The position numbers and the translations under genes are program-made. A DNA stretch of 64,000 nucleotides from Alphaproteobacteria bacterium (lineage in GTDB: Bacteria > Pseudomonadota > Alphaproteobacteria > Micropepsales > Micropepsaceae). Positions 7,964 through 17,440 of the stretch are shown piece after piece. Where the stretch lies: contig WGNU01000006.1 of NCBI GenBank assembly GCA_016124385.1, positions 434,001-498,000 on the forward strand. Direction: 5' to 3'. The notes under the pieces are model-generated. The model was not told the DNA's origin, did not search any database, and saw only the letters and a program-made list of their open reading frames with translations. Numbering within the stretch: position 1 is the first letter of the stretch; every line of letters starts with the position of its first letter.

Positions 7964-9952
7964 TCAGATATCGAGGTCCTTCGCGAAGGCGGCGTTCTCC
8001 TGGATGTACTGGAAGCGCATTTCCGCCTTCTTGCCCATCAGCCGTTCGACCAGATCGTCGGTCTCATCGGCCTCGGCCTCGGGCACGACGACGCGCAGCA
8101 GCGTGCGCACGCCCGGGCGCATGGTCGTTTCCTTCAGCTGGGCCGGCAGCATTTCGCCCAGCCCCTTGAAGCGGTTGATCTCGACCTTCGCGTTCGCCTT
8201 GAACTCCTTCTTGATGAGTTCGTCGCGGTGCGCTTCGTCGCGCGCGTAGGCGATCTTGCCGCCATGCGAAAGGCGATAGAGCGGCGGCAGCGCCAGATAG
8301 AGGTGCCCGTCGCGGATGAGGCCCGGGATCTCGCGATAGAAGAACGTCATCAGGAGCGAGGCGATATGCGCGCCGTCGACATCGGCGTCGGTCATGATGA
8401 TGACCTTGTCGTAGCGGAGGTCGCCCTCGCGATAGCGCTCGCCCGTGCCGCAGCCGAGCGCTTGCAGCAGATCGGACAGTTCCTGGTTCTGCTGCAGCTT
8501 GCCGATGCCGGCGCTCGCGACGTTGAGGATCTTGCCGCGCAACGGCAACACAGCCTGCGTCAGGCGATCGCGCGCCTGCTTGGCCGAGCCGCCCGCGCTG
8601 TCGCCCTCGACGAGGAAGATCTCGGTCGCGTCCCTGCCCTCGCGCGCGCAGTCGGCGAGCTTGCCGGGAAGGCGGAGCTTCCTGACCGCCGTCTTGCGGC
8701 TGACTTCTTTCTCCTCGCGGCGGCGCAGGCGATCCTCCGCGCGGTTGACCGCGAAATCGAGGAGTTTGTTCGCCTCGGCCGGGCTTTGCGCGAGCCAATG
8801 GTCGAAATGATCGCGCATCGCGTTCTCGACGAGCCGCTGCGCCTCCGGGCTCGAGAGCTTCTCCTTCGTCTGGCCCTGGAATTCGGGCTCGCGAATGAAG
8901 ACCGAGAGCATCGCGCAGGCCTGCTCCATCACGTCGTCGGGCGTGATCGCGGCTGTCTTCTTATTTCCCACGCGCTCGCCATAGGTGCGCAGCGATTTCG
9001 TCAGCGCGCCGCGCATACCCTGATCGTGCGTGCCGCCCTGGGGCGTCGGGATCGTGTTGCAATAGGTGTTCGTGAAGCCGTCGCGCGTGGGCGTCCAGGC
9101 AATCGCCCATTCGGCGCGGCCCTTGCCTTCCTTCGCCTCGATGCGGCCCTCGAAGATGCGGTCGGTGACGGTCGGCGCGCCGGAAAGGCTCGCCACCAGA
9201 AAATCCGCAAGGCCGCCCGGGAAGTGCAGCACCTCCTCGGCCGGCGTCTCGTCGCCCGCTTTGATCAGCGCGGGATCGCACGACCAGCGGATCTCGACGC
9301 CGCGAAAGAGATAGGCCTTCGAGCGGCACATGCGGTAGAGGCGCTTCGGCTCGAAACGCGTCTCCTTGCCGAAGATCTTTATGTCCGGCTTGAAGCGAAC
9401 GGTCGTGCCGCGCCGGTTGTGGATGGGCCCCGCGTCCTTCAGCTTGCCCGTGGGGTGGCCGCGCTCGAAGCGCATCGTCTTCAGCCGCTTGTCGCGCGCG
9501 ACCTCGACTTCGAGGAATTCGGAGAGCGCATTGACGACCGAGGCGCCAACGCCGTACAGGCCGCCGCTCGTCTCATAGGCCTTGCCGCCAAACTTGCCGC
9601 CCGCGTGCAGCACCGTGAAGATGACTTCGAGCGCCGATTTCGGTTTCAGCTTGGGGTGCGGATCGGTCGGGATGCCGCGTCCGTTGTCGCGAACCGTCAG
9701 CACGCCGTCGGCGCCGAGTTCCATGTCGATGCGGGTTGCCTGGCCGGCAACCGCTTCGTCCATCGCGTTGTCGAGGATCTCGGCGGCCAAGTGATGCAAC
9801 GCCCGCACGTCCGTGCCGCCGATATACATGCCCGGGCGGCGGCGGACGGGCTCCAGCCCCTCCAGGACCTCGATGTCCTTGGCGGAATAGCCGTCAGGCG
9901 CCTTCGCCTCGGCGCGCGCGAAAAGATCGGGACTGCGCGCGTTCTTCGCCAT
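7964..9952 (-). CDS. parE: DNA topoisomerase IV subunit B
   Basis: The ATPase subunit of topoisomerase IV, which decatenates daughter chromosomes with ParC. The protein has 662 residues, normal for ParE. The GHKL ATPase is marked by RRRPGMYIGG, EILDNAMDEAVAG and the glycine-rich lid GLYGVGASVVNALSE. The TOPRIM domain is marked by EGDSAGGSAKQARDR, PLRGKILNV and MTDADVDGAHIASLL. ParE rather than GyrB is indicated by the short length, with no insert in the TOPRIM region, and by the ending MRFQYIQENAAFAKDLDI. It is monocistronic as far as can be seen; parC is not in this window. Confidence 0.95.
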   Translation of the reverse strand: MAKNARSPDLFARAEAKAPDGYSAKDIEVLEGLEPVRRRPGMYIGGTDVRALHHLAAEILDNAMDEAVAGQATRIDMELGADGVLTVRDNGRGIPTDPHPKLKPKSALEVIFTVLHAGGKFGGKAYETSGGLYGVGASVVNALSEFLEVEVARDKRLKTMRFERGHPTGKLKDAGPIHNRRGTTVRFKPDIKIFGKETRFEPKRLYRMCRSKAYLFRGVEIRWSCDPALIKAGDETPAEEVLHFPGGLADFLVASLSGAPTVTDRIFEGRIEAKEGKGRAEWAIAWTPTRDGFTNTYCNTIPTPQGGTHDQGMRGALTKSLRTYGERVGNKKTAAITPDDVMEQACAMLSVFIREPEFQGQTKEKLSSPEAQRLVENAMRDHFDHWLAQSPAEANKLLDFAVNRAEDRLRRREEKEVSRKTAVRKLRLPGKLADCAREGRDATEIFLVEGDSAGGSAKQARDRLTQAVLPLRGKILNVASAGIGKLQQNQELSDLLQALGCGTGERYREGDLRYDKVIIMTDADVDGAHIASLLMTFFYREIPGLIRDGHLYLALPPLYRLSHGGKIAYARDEAHRDELIKKEFKANAKVEINRFKGLGEMLPAQLKETTMRPGVRTLLRVVVPEAEADETDDLVERLMGKKAEMRFQYIQENAAFAKDLDI

Positions 9953-10102
9953 GCGGCTCCTTTCGTCGAATCGCTTGTCTCGGGCCGGGTCTTATACAGG
10001 GATCGTTGCCGCTTCCCCAAGGCGGGCGGGCGACTTGATCGCACCCTTGCGGGCCCCCTAGTCTTCCGGGTCCCGCCACTCGCCTGGAAACCCTAAGCCA
10101 TC

Positions 10103-11398
10103 ATGACCCACATCGCCGAGCCCTTGGCGCTGCCCTGCGGCGTCACCCTCCGGAACCGTCTCGCCAAGGCCGCCATGACCGAGGGCCTTGCCGATCCGAC
10201 CAACGCGGCGACGCCGCGCCATGTGCGGCTCTATTCGCGCTGGGCGGAGAGCGGCTGCGCGATGCTGCTGACGGGCAACGTTCAGATCGACCGGCGGAAC
10301 CTCGAGCGGCCAGGCAATGTCGTCATCGAGGGACCGCAATCGGCCGAGCGGATGGCCGCGCTCGTCGCCTGTGCCAAGGCCGGCACGGCGAACGGTACCC
10401 ATCTGTGGATGCAGATCAGCCATGCGGGGCGGCAAACCCAGAAGATCGTCAATCCCGAGCCGGTCGCGCCCTCGGCCGTGCCGCTCGGCCTTCCCGGCAA
10501 GCAGTTCGGTATGCCCCGCGCGCTCACCGGGGCCGAGATCGAGGATCTGATCAAGCGTTTTGCGAACGCGGCCAAGGTCGCGCGCGCGGCCGGCTTCACG
10601 GGCGCGCAATTGCACGGCGCGCACGGCTATCTCGTGTCGCAGTTTCTCAGTCCCAAATCGAACATCCGCACCGATGAATGGGGCGGGAGCCTTGCCAATC
10701 GCGCGCGCTTTCTGATCGAGACCCTGCGCGCGATGCGCTCGGCGGTGGGCGCCGATTTTCCGCTCTCGGTGAAGCTCAACTCGGCCGATTTCCAGAAGGG
10801 CGGCTTCAGCCACGAGGATTCGCTCGCGGTCGTTCAGATGCTCAACGCGGAAAAAATCGATCTCCTGGAGATCTCGGGCGGCACGTACGAGCAGCCGAAG
10901 ATGGCGGGCTTCGGCGGTGCCGTCGAAGGCGAGGTCGTCACGAAACTTCCCGCCTCCACGCGCGCGCGGGAGGCCTATTTCGTCGACTACGCGGCCTCGA
11001 TCGCAAAAGTTGCGGAAATGCCGCTCATGGTGACGGGCGGGTTTCGCAGCCGCGCCGCGATGGATGAAGGGCTCACGAACGGCGCCGTCGATCTCATCGG
11101 GATCGGCCGGCCGCTGTGCGGCGATCCCACCTGCACGCAAGCGTTGCTCGATGGATCGCGCGACGCGCTGCCGGCCTATGAACATACGCTGCGGCTGGGG
11201 CCGGGCTGGCTGTCGCAGAGCTCGCCCTTCACGGCGGTCAAGCTCGTCAACGCCTGGGGCGCGCAGGGCTGGTACTGTCTGCAGCTGCTGCGCATGGGCG
11301 CGGGCGAGGATCCCGATCTCAGAATGGGCGTCTTCACCGCGTTCCGCCGCTACATGGCGAACGAGCAGCGCACGGCCAAAGCGCTTCAACAGGGTTAG
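10103..11398 (+). CDS. NADH:flavin oxidoreductase, Old Yellow Enzyme family
   Basis: An FMN-dependent TIM-barrel ene-reductase-like protein of 431 residues. The FMN-barrel opening (LRNRLAKAAMTEGLA), QISHAGRQT, the active-site region GAQLHGAHGYLVSQFLSP and WGGSLANRARF are all typical, and the phosphate-binding part MVTGGFRS is present. It is longer than the roughly 360-residue OYEs because of a C-terminal extension of about 50 residues, and it lacks the 4Fe-4S/NADH module of the DCR type. The substrate is probably an activated alkene or quinone-like electrophile. It is divergent from parE with a 150-base gap. Confidence 0.88.
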   Translation: MTHIAEPLALPCGVTLRNRLAKAAMTEGLADPTNAATPRHVRLYSRWAESGCAMLLTGNVQIDRRNLERPGNVVIEGPQSAERMAALVACAKAGTANGTHLWMQISHAGRQTQKIVNPEPVAPSAVPLGLPGKQFGMPRALTGAEIEDLIKRFANAAKVARAAGFTGAQLHGAHGYLVSQFLSPKSNIRTDEWGGSLANRARFLIETLRAMRSAVGADFPLSVKLNSADFQKGGFSHEDSLAVVQMLNAEKIDLLEISGGTYEQPKMAGFGGAVEGEVVTKLPASTRAREAYFVDYAASIAKVAEMPLMVTGGFRSRAAMDEGLTNGAVDLIGIGRPLCGDPTCTQALLDGSRDALPAYEHTLRLGPGWLSQSSPFTAVKLVNAWGAQGWYCLQLLRMGAGEDPDLRMGVFTAFRRYMANEQRTAKALQQG

Positions 11399-11515
11399 GC
11401 GAGTTTAACCCTGCCTCCAAGGCAATCGTTAACGTCCCCGCCCCTAGTGTTTTCGGGCAGCGAAGCCGCGTCCGACACGGGCGGTGTGCTGTTGGGTGTT
11501 GGGGACCTCGCAACC

Positions 11516-12931
11516 ATGTCGACGGCGTCAGCCGCGCAAAACCATCGATTGCTCGCGGAGCAGCTCCGGCTGCTGGTGCGCGGCGGCGAGTATGCGCGCG
11601 GCGCAGCGGTCCTCTGGGGCATCGGCGGCGCGATCATTTTCGGCGGCGTGGTGCCGGCGCTCGGCTCGACACCGCTGACTGTGACGGTGCCTTTCATCGC
11701 TTTGATCCTTACCTGGGCGATCGCTGCTTCCTTTGTCATCGATCGCCTCAAGCGCGCGCCGGATTTCCACACGGATGCGCCCAAATGGGCGCAGCGGCTG
11801 CAGGCTCTCTTTGCGATCGGCGGGTTGCTCTGGGCCCTGACGGTCGTCGTCTATTGGGAATCGGGCAACACGGCGAACAACCAACTGCTTCTCACCTGGG
11901 CGCTCGGAACCATCGTTGCCTATGTGTGCGTCTATACGTGCTATTGGCCAGTCTTCGTGATCCAGACGGGAACGCTCCTTCTCGTCGTGATGATCCGCTT
12001 TGCGGCCGAGGGAACACTCGAGGCGCTGACCGTCGCCGCGCTAACCCCGCCGTTCGCGCTCATGATCTTCTATTATTCGCGCCTCACGAGCGATGCGATC
12101 CGCAACGCGTTGTCGCTCCAATTCCACAATGAGAATCTGGTCGACGATCTCGCCAACGCGCGCGACGAAGCGCTCGCGGAGCGCCGCAAGGCCGAGAGCG
12201 CGAACAAGGCCAAGTCCGCGTTCCTCGCGAATATGAGCCATGAACTGCGCACGCCGCTCAACGCGATCATCGGCTTTTCCGACATGATCAGCGGCGAGCA
12301 ACTCGGTCCGATCGGGACGGAGCGGTACCGCGAATATGCCGGCGACATCCACGCGAGCGGCGTTCATCTCCTGCAGATCATCAACGACGTGCTCGACATC
12401 GCCAAGATCGAGTCCGGCAAGGTTGCCCTCGACCGCGAATGGCTGGACCCGCGCAGCTTCATCGAGGATGCGGTCAGCGTCGCACGTGGCCAGATACTGC
12501 AGAACGGGCCGAATATCGTGGTCGCGATCGCGCCCGAGGTTGGTCTCGTCAATGCGGATTCGAGGATGATGCGGCAGGCGGTGATCAACATTCTCTCCAA
12601 CGCGATCAAGTTTTCGCCGCATGGCTCGACCATCCGCGTCGGCGCCGACCTCGTCGATGAGGGGCGGTTGCGCATCTCGATCGCCGACGAAGGGCCGGGC
12701 GTGCCGGCCGCCTTGCGCGAGCGCGTGTTCCTGCCCTTCGAGCAGGTCGACAACACCTATTCGCGCCAGGGGCAAGGCACGGGTCTCGGCCTCGCGCTGG
12801 TGCGCGCGTTCGTCAAGGAACACGGCGGCGAGGTGTGGATCGATCCCGGCACGGCGCGGGGTACGACCGTCCATATCGAACTGCCGGATGCGCGTGCCAG
12901 CCTCGGCGCGCGGCGGGCCTCCGTCGCCTGA
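11516..12931 (+). CDS. Membrane-bound sensor histidine kinase
   Basis: A 471-residue orphan histidine kinase. An N-terminal membrane module with about six hydrophobic segments (within roughly residues 25-185) has no large periplasmic loop. A coiled linker follows, then HisKA with the phospho-acceptor His242 in SHELRTPLNAIIGFSD and HATPase_c with N, G1 and G2 boxes (INILSNAIKFSPHG, ADEGPGVP, GQGTGLGLALV). The H-box resembles the PleC/DivJ/PdhS kinases of alphaproteobacteria, so a cell-cycle or developmental role is possible but unproven. No response regulator is adjacent. An in-frame ATG at 11447 would add 23 residues; 11516 is preferred because the extra stretch is not hydrophobic or conserved-looking. 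Confidence 0.87.
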   Translation: MSTASAAQNHRLLAEQLRLLVRGGEYARGAAVLWGIGGAIIFGGVVPALGSTPLTVTVPFIALILTWAIAASFVIDRLKRAPDFHTDAPKWAQRLQALFAIGGLLWALTVVVYWESGNTANNQLLLTWALGTIVAYVCVYTCYWPVFVIQTGTLLLVVMIRFAAEGTLEALTVAALTPPFALMIFYYSRLTSDAIRNALSLQFHNENLVDDLANARDEALAERRKAESANKAKSAFLANMSHELRTPLNAIIGFSDMISGEQLGPIGTERYREYAGDIHASGVHLLQIINDVLDIAKIESGKVALDREWLDPRSFIEDAVSVARGQILQNGPNIVVAIAPEVGLVNADSRMMRQAVINILSNAIKFSPHGSTIRVGADLVDEGRLRISIADEGPGVPAALRERVFLPFEQVDNTYSRQGQGTGLGLALVRAFVKEHGGEVWIDPGTARGTTVHIELPDARASLGARRASVA

Positions 12932-12936
12932 GCGCG

Positions 12937-14400
12937 TTAGCGCTTCACGCGGCCGCCGAGCATCTTCTCGATCTTTTCACCATAAGGCGGACGCAGCATC
13001 GCGCCGACATCGATACGCGCCTGCTTGAACACCGCCTTGGCGTGGCTGAACGTGCGGAAGCCGTCGATGCCGTGATAGGCGCCCATGCCGGCCGGCCCGA
13101 CGCCGCCAAACGGAAGGTCTTCCTGCGTCACGTGCATGATGACGTCGTTCACGGTGACGCCGCCCGAGGTCGTGTGCGACAGAACACGGTCGCGCTCGGT
13201 TGCGTCCGAGCCGAAATAATAGAGCCCCAGCGGACGCGGGCGACTGTTCACGTAGTCGATCGCGTCGGACACGGCGCGATAGGTCTTCACCGGCAGCAGC
13301 GGCCCGAAGATCTCGTCCTGCATGATCTTCATATCGTCAGTCGGATCGACGACGATCGTCGGCGGAATCTTGTGATAGGGCTGCTGCGTGAAATCTTCCT
13401 GCGCCGGGTTGATCTCGACCACCTTGGCGCCCTTGCGCTTGGCCTCGTCGATATAGCCGCGCAGGCGATCGTAGTGACGCAGATTGATGACCGACGTGTA
13501 GTCCGGATTGTCCTTGATCGTCGGGTACATCTGCTTGATCGCGGCTTCCGCGCTCGCGACGAAATGATCGACCTGCCCGTCAGGCACGAACATATAGTCG
13601 GGCGCGAGGCAGATTTGTCCGGCGTTGAGGGTCTTGCCGGTCATCACCTTGCGCGCGACATCGGCCATGTCCGCGCTCTGGCCGACGATGACAGGCGATT
13701 TGCCGCCGAGCTCGAGCGTCACAGGGACGAGGTTCTCGGCCGCCGCGCGCATCACGTGATAGGCGATCGAGGTCGCGCCGGTGAAGATCAAGTGATCGAA
13801 GGCCAAGCGGCTGAACGCCTCGCCGACCGCGGGCCCGCCGGTAATCACCGCGACCTCGGTCTCATCGAACGCGGTGCGGAACATGCGCGCCATCAATTCG
13901 GATGTTGCCGGCGTGTATTCCGACGGCTTGATCATCGCGCGATTGCCGGCGGCGAAGATACCCGCGAGCGGCGCGAAAGTCAGGTTGACCGGAAAATTCC
14001 AGGGGCTGATGACGCCGACCGTCCCCTTCGGCACGTAGTGCACTTCGGCGCGCGCGCCCAGAAGGCCCAGCGGGAATTGCGGCCGCCGCTTCTCGACGCG
14101 CATCCAGGAGCGCACATTCGATTTCGCGTGCTTGAGCGGTTCGATCGATCCGAAGACGTCGGCCAGCAGACTTTGATGATGCGAGCGGTGGCCGAAATCA
14201 GAGGCCAGCACTTCCATGATTTCGGTCTTGTGATCAACGATGAGACCGATCGCTCGATCCAGCCACTCGATGCGGCGCGCCGCCGAGGGCGGCCCTTCCT
14301 TCACGAAGGCCGCCTTCTGAGCCGCCAAAATGCGCTGCATCGCATGCTGGGTGCCCGCGCCGTCCGCCCGGACGTCGTTCGTGGCTTCCGCAAGGCTCAT
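12937..14400 (-). CDS. calB: Coniferyl-aldehyde dehydrogenase family protein
   Basis: An NAD(P)-dependent aldehyde dehydrogenase of 487 residues. It has the cofactor-site motifs PWNFPVNLTFAPL and KPSEYTP, the catalytic glutamate in TLELGGKSP and the catalytic cysteine in NAGQICLAPDYMFVP. The APDY sequence after the cysteine and the short C-terminus are typical of the coniferyl aldehyde dehydrogenase/ALDH3-like group. It may oxidise aromatic or medium-chain aldehydes; the lignin substrate in the family name should not be assumed. The start at 14400 gives the normal length. It converges on the histidine kinase gene with 5 bases between stops. Confidence 0.85.
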   Translation of the reverse strand: MSLAEATNDVRADGAGTQHAMQRILAAQKAAFVKEGPPSAARRIEWLDRAIGLIVDHKTEIMEVLASDFGHRSHHQSLLADVFGSIEPLKHAKSNVRSWMRVEKRRPQFPLGLLGARAEVHYVPKGTVGVISPWNFPVNLTFAPLAGIFAAGNRAMIKPSEYTPATSELMARMFRTAFDETEVAVITGGPAVGEAFSRLAFDHLIFTGATSIAYHVMRAAAENLVPVTLELGGKSPVIVGQSADMADVARKVMTGKTLNAGQICLAPDYMFVPDGQVDHFVASAEAAIKQMYPTIKDNPDYTSVINLRHYDRLRGYIDEAKRKGAKVVEINPAQEDFTQQPYHKIPPTIVVDPTDDMKIMQDEIFGPLLPVKTYRAVSDAIDYVNSRPRPLGLYYFGSDATERDRVLSHTTSGGVTVNDVIMHVTQEDLPFGGVGPAGMGAYHGIDGFRTFSHAKAVFKQARIDVGAMLRPPYGEKIEKMLGGRVKR

Positions 14401-14646
14401 GGCTACGCCTCCCAATCTGGGGCCCCTCGCGCCGCGCGCGCTCTTGAGGCCCTCATCCCTTCCCTGTTGATCATTTTTACGCCGCCCGACGAGTATTGCC
14501 AACGCGGCGTTCCGCGCGATTTTCTGCGCCTTTCGCGCTCATTGTTAACGGAGTGTTTTCCGACGTTACTTAAGCTGCAGGTCGTCGCCGCGAGCCGCGC
14601 CGTCTCGATTTTCCCCTGCGTTTCCAGGGATTTAGGGTCAAGCCGC

Positions 14647-15744
14647 ATGCCGTTTGAAAGCTTGGATGCCCTGCGGGCGGCCGCTGCCCGCGCGCTGACC
14701 TTGATGGACGAGCACCACCTGCCCGTCACGCCCGCGAATTTCACGGTATGGCAGACCTACGCGCTGGGCTCGAACCCGGCCTTGGCTTCCACGATCGATG
14801 TTCTCCTGTCGAACCGCCAGCCGATCACTGACGACACCCTGCGCGAGATCGAGGAACAGTTCTTTGGCGTTTCAAAGACCGTCGCCTCGATCCACACGGT
14901 CGGCGAGAAACTACGCAACGAGCTTTCGCAGCTGACCGCGGTCCTCTCCAAGGCCGGCGATGAAACCGCTGCCTACGGTGCGACGCTCTCTGCCGCATCC
15001 GGGGAATTGAACGCGCAAGCCAGCGGCGGCGCCGTCAAGGCGATCATCGAGAGCCTCATCAGCGCGACGCAGCTCATGGAATCCCAAAGCCGCGCGCTTC
15101 AGTCCCAAGTTCATTCCTCGCATGACGAGGTCACGCGCCTTAAAGAACGGATCGAGGCCGTGCACCGCGAGGCGCTGACCGATCCGCTGACCGGCCTTGC
15201 GAACCGCAAGGCGTTCGACCTTGAACTGCGCCAGGCGATGACCCAAGCGATGGAGAGCGGCGGCCCACTCACCTTGATCATGGCCGATGTCGATCACTTC
15301 AAGCTGTTCAACGACACGTGGGGCCATCAGACGGGCGATCAGGTGTTGCGTCTCGTCGCCCGCTCGCTGAAGGACAACATCAAGGGTCGCGACACGGCAG
15401 CGCGTTACGGTGGGGAAGAGTTCGCGGTGATCCTGCCCGAGACGGCGCTGGAGAACGGCCGCATCGTCGGCGAACAGATCCGCCGCATGGTCGAGAGCCG
15501 CAAGATCGTCAAGAAGTCGACCGGCGAGGACATGGGCACCATCACGCTCTCGCTCGGCTGCGCGATCTTCGAACCCGGCGAAGGCGTAAGCGATCTCATC
15601 CAACGTGCAGACGCCTGCCTCTACGCGGCCAAGCGCAGTGGCCGGAACAAAGTCGTCGTCGAGACAGATATTGACGTTGCGTCAGTCCTTGGCGATTCCA
15701 GCTCCGCGCGCAGCGCGAAAATCGCCCGCGCGGCGAACGGCTAG
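14647..15744 (+). CDS. GGDEF diguanylate cyclase
   Basis: A soluble 365-residue protein predicted to make cyclic di-GMP. The N-terminal half (about 1-180) is helical with no membrane segment and resembles the N-terminal region of several alphaproteobacterial GGDEF proteins (ANFTVWQTYALG). The GGDEF domain follows, with DPLTGLANRKAF, DVDHFKLFND and the active loop GGEEF at 255-259. The product-inhibition I-site position reads KGRD (246-249) instead of RxxD, so feedback inhibition may be weak. The start at 14647 follows TAGGGTCAAGCCGC. The reading frame is open far upstream, but that stretch is the complement of the aldehyde dehydrogenase gene. Confidence 0.92.
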   Translation: MPFESLDALRAAAARALTLMDEHHLPVTPANFTVWQTYALGSNPALASTIDVLLSNRQPITDDTLREIEEQFFGVSKTVASIHTVGEKLRNELSQLTAVLSKAGDETAAYGATLSAASGELNAQASGGAVKAIIESLISATQLMESQSRALQSQVHSSHDEVTRLKERIEAVHREALTDPLTGLANRKAFDLELRQAMTQAMESGGPLTLIMADVDHFKLFNDTWGHQTGDQVLRLVARSLKDNIKGRDTAARYGGEEFAVILPETALENGRIVGEQIRRMVESRKIVKKSTGEDMGTITLSLGCAIFEPGEGVSDLIQRADACLYAAKRSGRNKVVVETDIDVASVLGDSSSARSAKIARAANG

Positions 15745-15809
15745 ACTTTCCCCGACCCCAAGCCTGGGCGTAAGCTCACCGCGCTCTTCCTGATGCGCGG
15801 TGGCCAGTG

Positions 15810-16613
15810 ATGTCCGACGAACCCATTCTCCTTTCGACACGCGAGGGCGTTGCGACTCTGACGCTCAATCGGCCGAAGGCGCTCAACAGTCTCAATCGTC
15901 CGCTGATCGAGGCGATCCGCAACGCGCTTCGCGCGCTCGCCAAAGATTCTTCCGTCCGCGTCCTTGTGATGACCGGCGCGGGGCGCGGGTTCTGCGCGGG
16001 CGCCGATCTTGCGAGCAACGAATTCCAGGATGGCGTCGAGCGGACGGCGGGCGAGTCCATCGGGCACTCGATGGAGATCGCGTTCAATCCGCTGATCAGC
16101 GACCTCCTAAACTTCCCCAAGCCCGTGATCGCGGCGGTCAACGGCGTCGCGGCCGGCGGCGGGGTCTCGCTTGCGCTCGGCTGCGATATCGTCGTCGCGG
16201 CCCAGTCCGCCTATTTCTCGCAGGTCTTTGGGCCGCGCCTCAATCTCGTTCCCGACATGGGCTGCACCTGGCTTGCGCCGCGGATCGTCGGGCGCGCGCG
16301 CGCGAGGGCGCTTGCGCTTCTGGGCGACCGCATCCCAGCCGATATCGCGGCTCAATGGGGCATGATCTGGATGGCCGTTCCGGACGACAAGCTGACGAGC
16401 GAAGTGGACGCGATCGCCGCGCGGCTCGCGAAGGGTCCGCCCGCCGCGTTCGCCAAGATCAAGACTGTCCTCGAGGCCGCCGACTACAATAGTTTCGAGG
16501 AACAATTGGAGCTGGAGCGGCGCGTTCAGACCGTTCTCGGCGACACGCACGATACGCGCGAGGGAATGGTCGCATTCCTGCAAAAGCGCGAACCTAAATT
16601 CACCGGTACCTAG
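15810..16613 (+). CDS. Enoyl-CoA hydratase/isomerase family protein (PaaG-like)
   Basis: A crotonase-fold acyl-CoA enzyme of 267 residues. The oxyanion-hole segments are MTGAGRGFCAGADL and NGVAAGGGVSLAL. The two catalytic glutamates of true enoyl-CoA hydratases are missing at the expected places; instead it has LVPDMGCTWLAPR, the pattern of PaaG-type isomerases, which use an aspartate. It is therefore more likely a ring-opening or double-bond isomerase on a CoA ester than a simple hydratase. GTG at 15807 directly precedes the ATG and could also start it. A paralogue follows 11 bases later, so the two form an operon. Confidence 0.85.
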   Translation: MSDEPILLSTREGVATLTLNRPKALNSLNRPLIEAIRNALRALAKDSSVRVLVMTGAGRGFCAGADLASNEFQDGVERTAGESIGHSMEIAFNPLISDLLNFPKPVIAAVNGVAAGGGVSLALGCDIVVAAQSAYFSQVFGPRLNLVPDMGCTWLAPRIVGRARARALALLGDRIPADIAAQWGMIWMAVPDDKLTSEVDAIAARLAKGPPAAFAKIKTVLEAADYNSFEEQLELERRVQTVLGDTHDTREGMVAFLQKREPKFTGT

Positions 16614-16624
16614 GGAGATACGCC

Positions 16625-17434
16625 ATGAGCCAATTCGAGTTTGAAAAAGCGACCGTCGAGACGAAGGGAACGGTCGCGGTGCTGCGCCTCAACGATCCGG
16701 GCGCCCTCAACGCAGTCAGCAGTGGTATGCTGAAGGGCCTCGCGGCCGCGATGGATCACATCGAGAAGCCCAGCCACGGCTATCGCTGTGTTGTGATGAC
16801 GGGCACGGGGCGCGGTTTCTGTGCCGGCGCCAATCTCGCGGGCGGGCCTAGTTCGGGCGATTTCGACCCCGGCGCGCGCGACGCAGGCTCCGCGCTCGAG
16901 CGCGAGTACCACCCGTTCCTGCGGCGCCTGCGCCAATTGCGCATGCCGTTCATCACGGCGGTCAACGGTCCAGCGGCCGGCGTCGGCATGAGCTTTGCGC
17001 TCATGGGCGATCTCGTGCTCGCTGCGCGGTCCTCCTATTTCATGCAGGCGTTCCGGCGGATCGGCCTCGTGCCCGATGGCGGCTCGACCTGGCTGCTGCC
17101 GCGCCTCGTCGGCGTCGCGCGGGCGAAGGAATTGTCGCTGCTCGGCGAGAAGCTGCCGGCGGAAAAAGCGCTCGAATGGGGCCTCATCAACCGCGTCTAT
17201 GATGACGAATCGCTGCTGGAGGAAGCCCTCAAGCTCGCGGACGAGCTCTCGAAGGGCCCGACCGTCGCGCTCTCGCTCATTCGCGGCCTTTATTGGAAGA
17301 GCCCGGATGCGTCCTACGAAAACCAGCTCGACAACGAGCGCTGGGCGCAGCGCGAAGCGGGGCGTACGGACGATTTCGCCGAAGGCGTGACTGCATTCCT
17401 GCAGAAGCGGCCGGCGGAATTCAAAGGCAAGTAG
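16625..17434 (+). CDS. Enoyl-CoA hydratase/isomerase family protein (PaaG-like), second copy
   Basis: A 269-residue crotonase-fold protein, a diverged paralogue of the gene 11 bases upstream. It has MTGTGRGFCAGANL and NGPAAGVGMSFALMGDLV for the oxyanion hole and LVPDGGSTWLLPRLVG, again the PaaG-like aspartate pattern rather than the hydratase glutamates. The ATG is preceded by GGGAGA. The pair probably acts on related CoA thioesters in fatty-acid or aromatic-acid degradation; no CoA ligase or thiolase is adjacent to narrow this down. Its stop is 6 bases from the stop of the oppositely directed sufA. Confidence 0.86.
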   Translation: MSQFEFEKATVETKGTVAVLRLNDPGALNAVSSGMLKGLAAAMDHIEKPSHGYRCVVMTGTGRGFCAGANLAGGPSSGDFDPGARDAGSALEREYHPFLRRLRQLRMPFITAVNGPAAGVGMSFALMGDLVLAARSSYFMQAFRRIGLVPDGGSTWLLPRLVGVARAKELSLLGEKLPAEKALEWGLINRVYDDESLLEEALKLADELSKGPTVALSLIRGLYWKSPDASYENQLDNERWAQREAGRTDDFAEGVTAFLQKRPAEFKGK

Positions 17435-17440
17435 ATACGC

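Noticed and set aside
11400-11440. CtrA-type binding site before the histidine kinase (two TTAA half-sites)
   Set aside because: The half-sites are about 21 bases apart rather than the 7-base spacing needed.
12835-14646. Possible 600-residue N-terminal extension of the diguanylate cyclase
   Set aside because: The frame is merely open through the complement of the aldehyde dehydrogenase gene. The sequence is low-complexity and the cyclase has a normal start at 14647.
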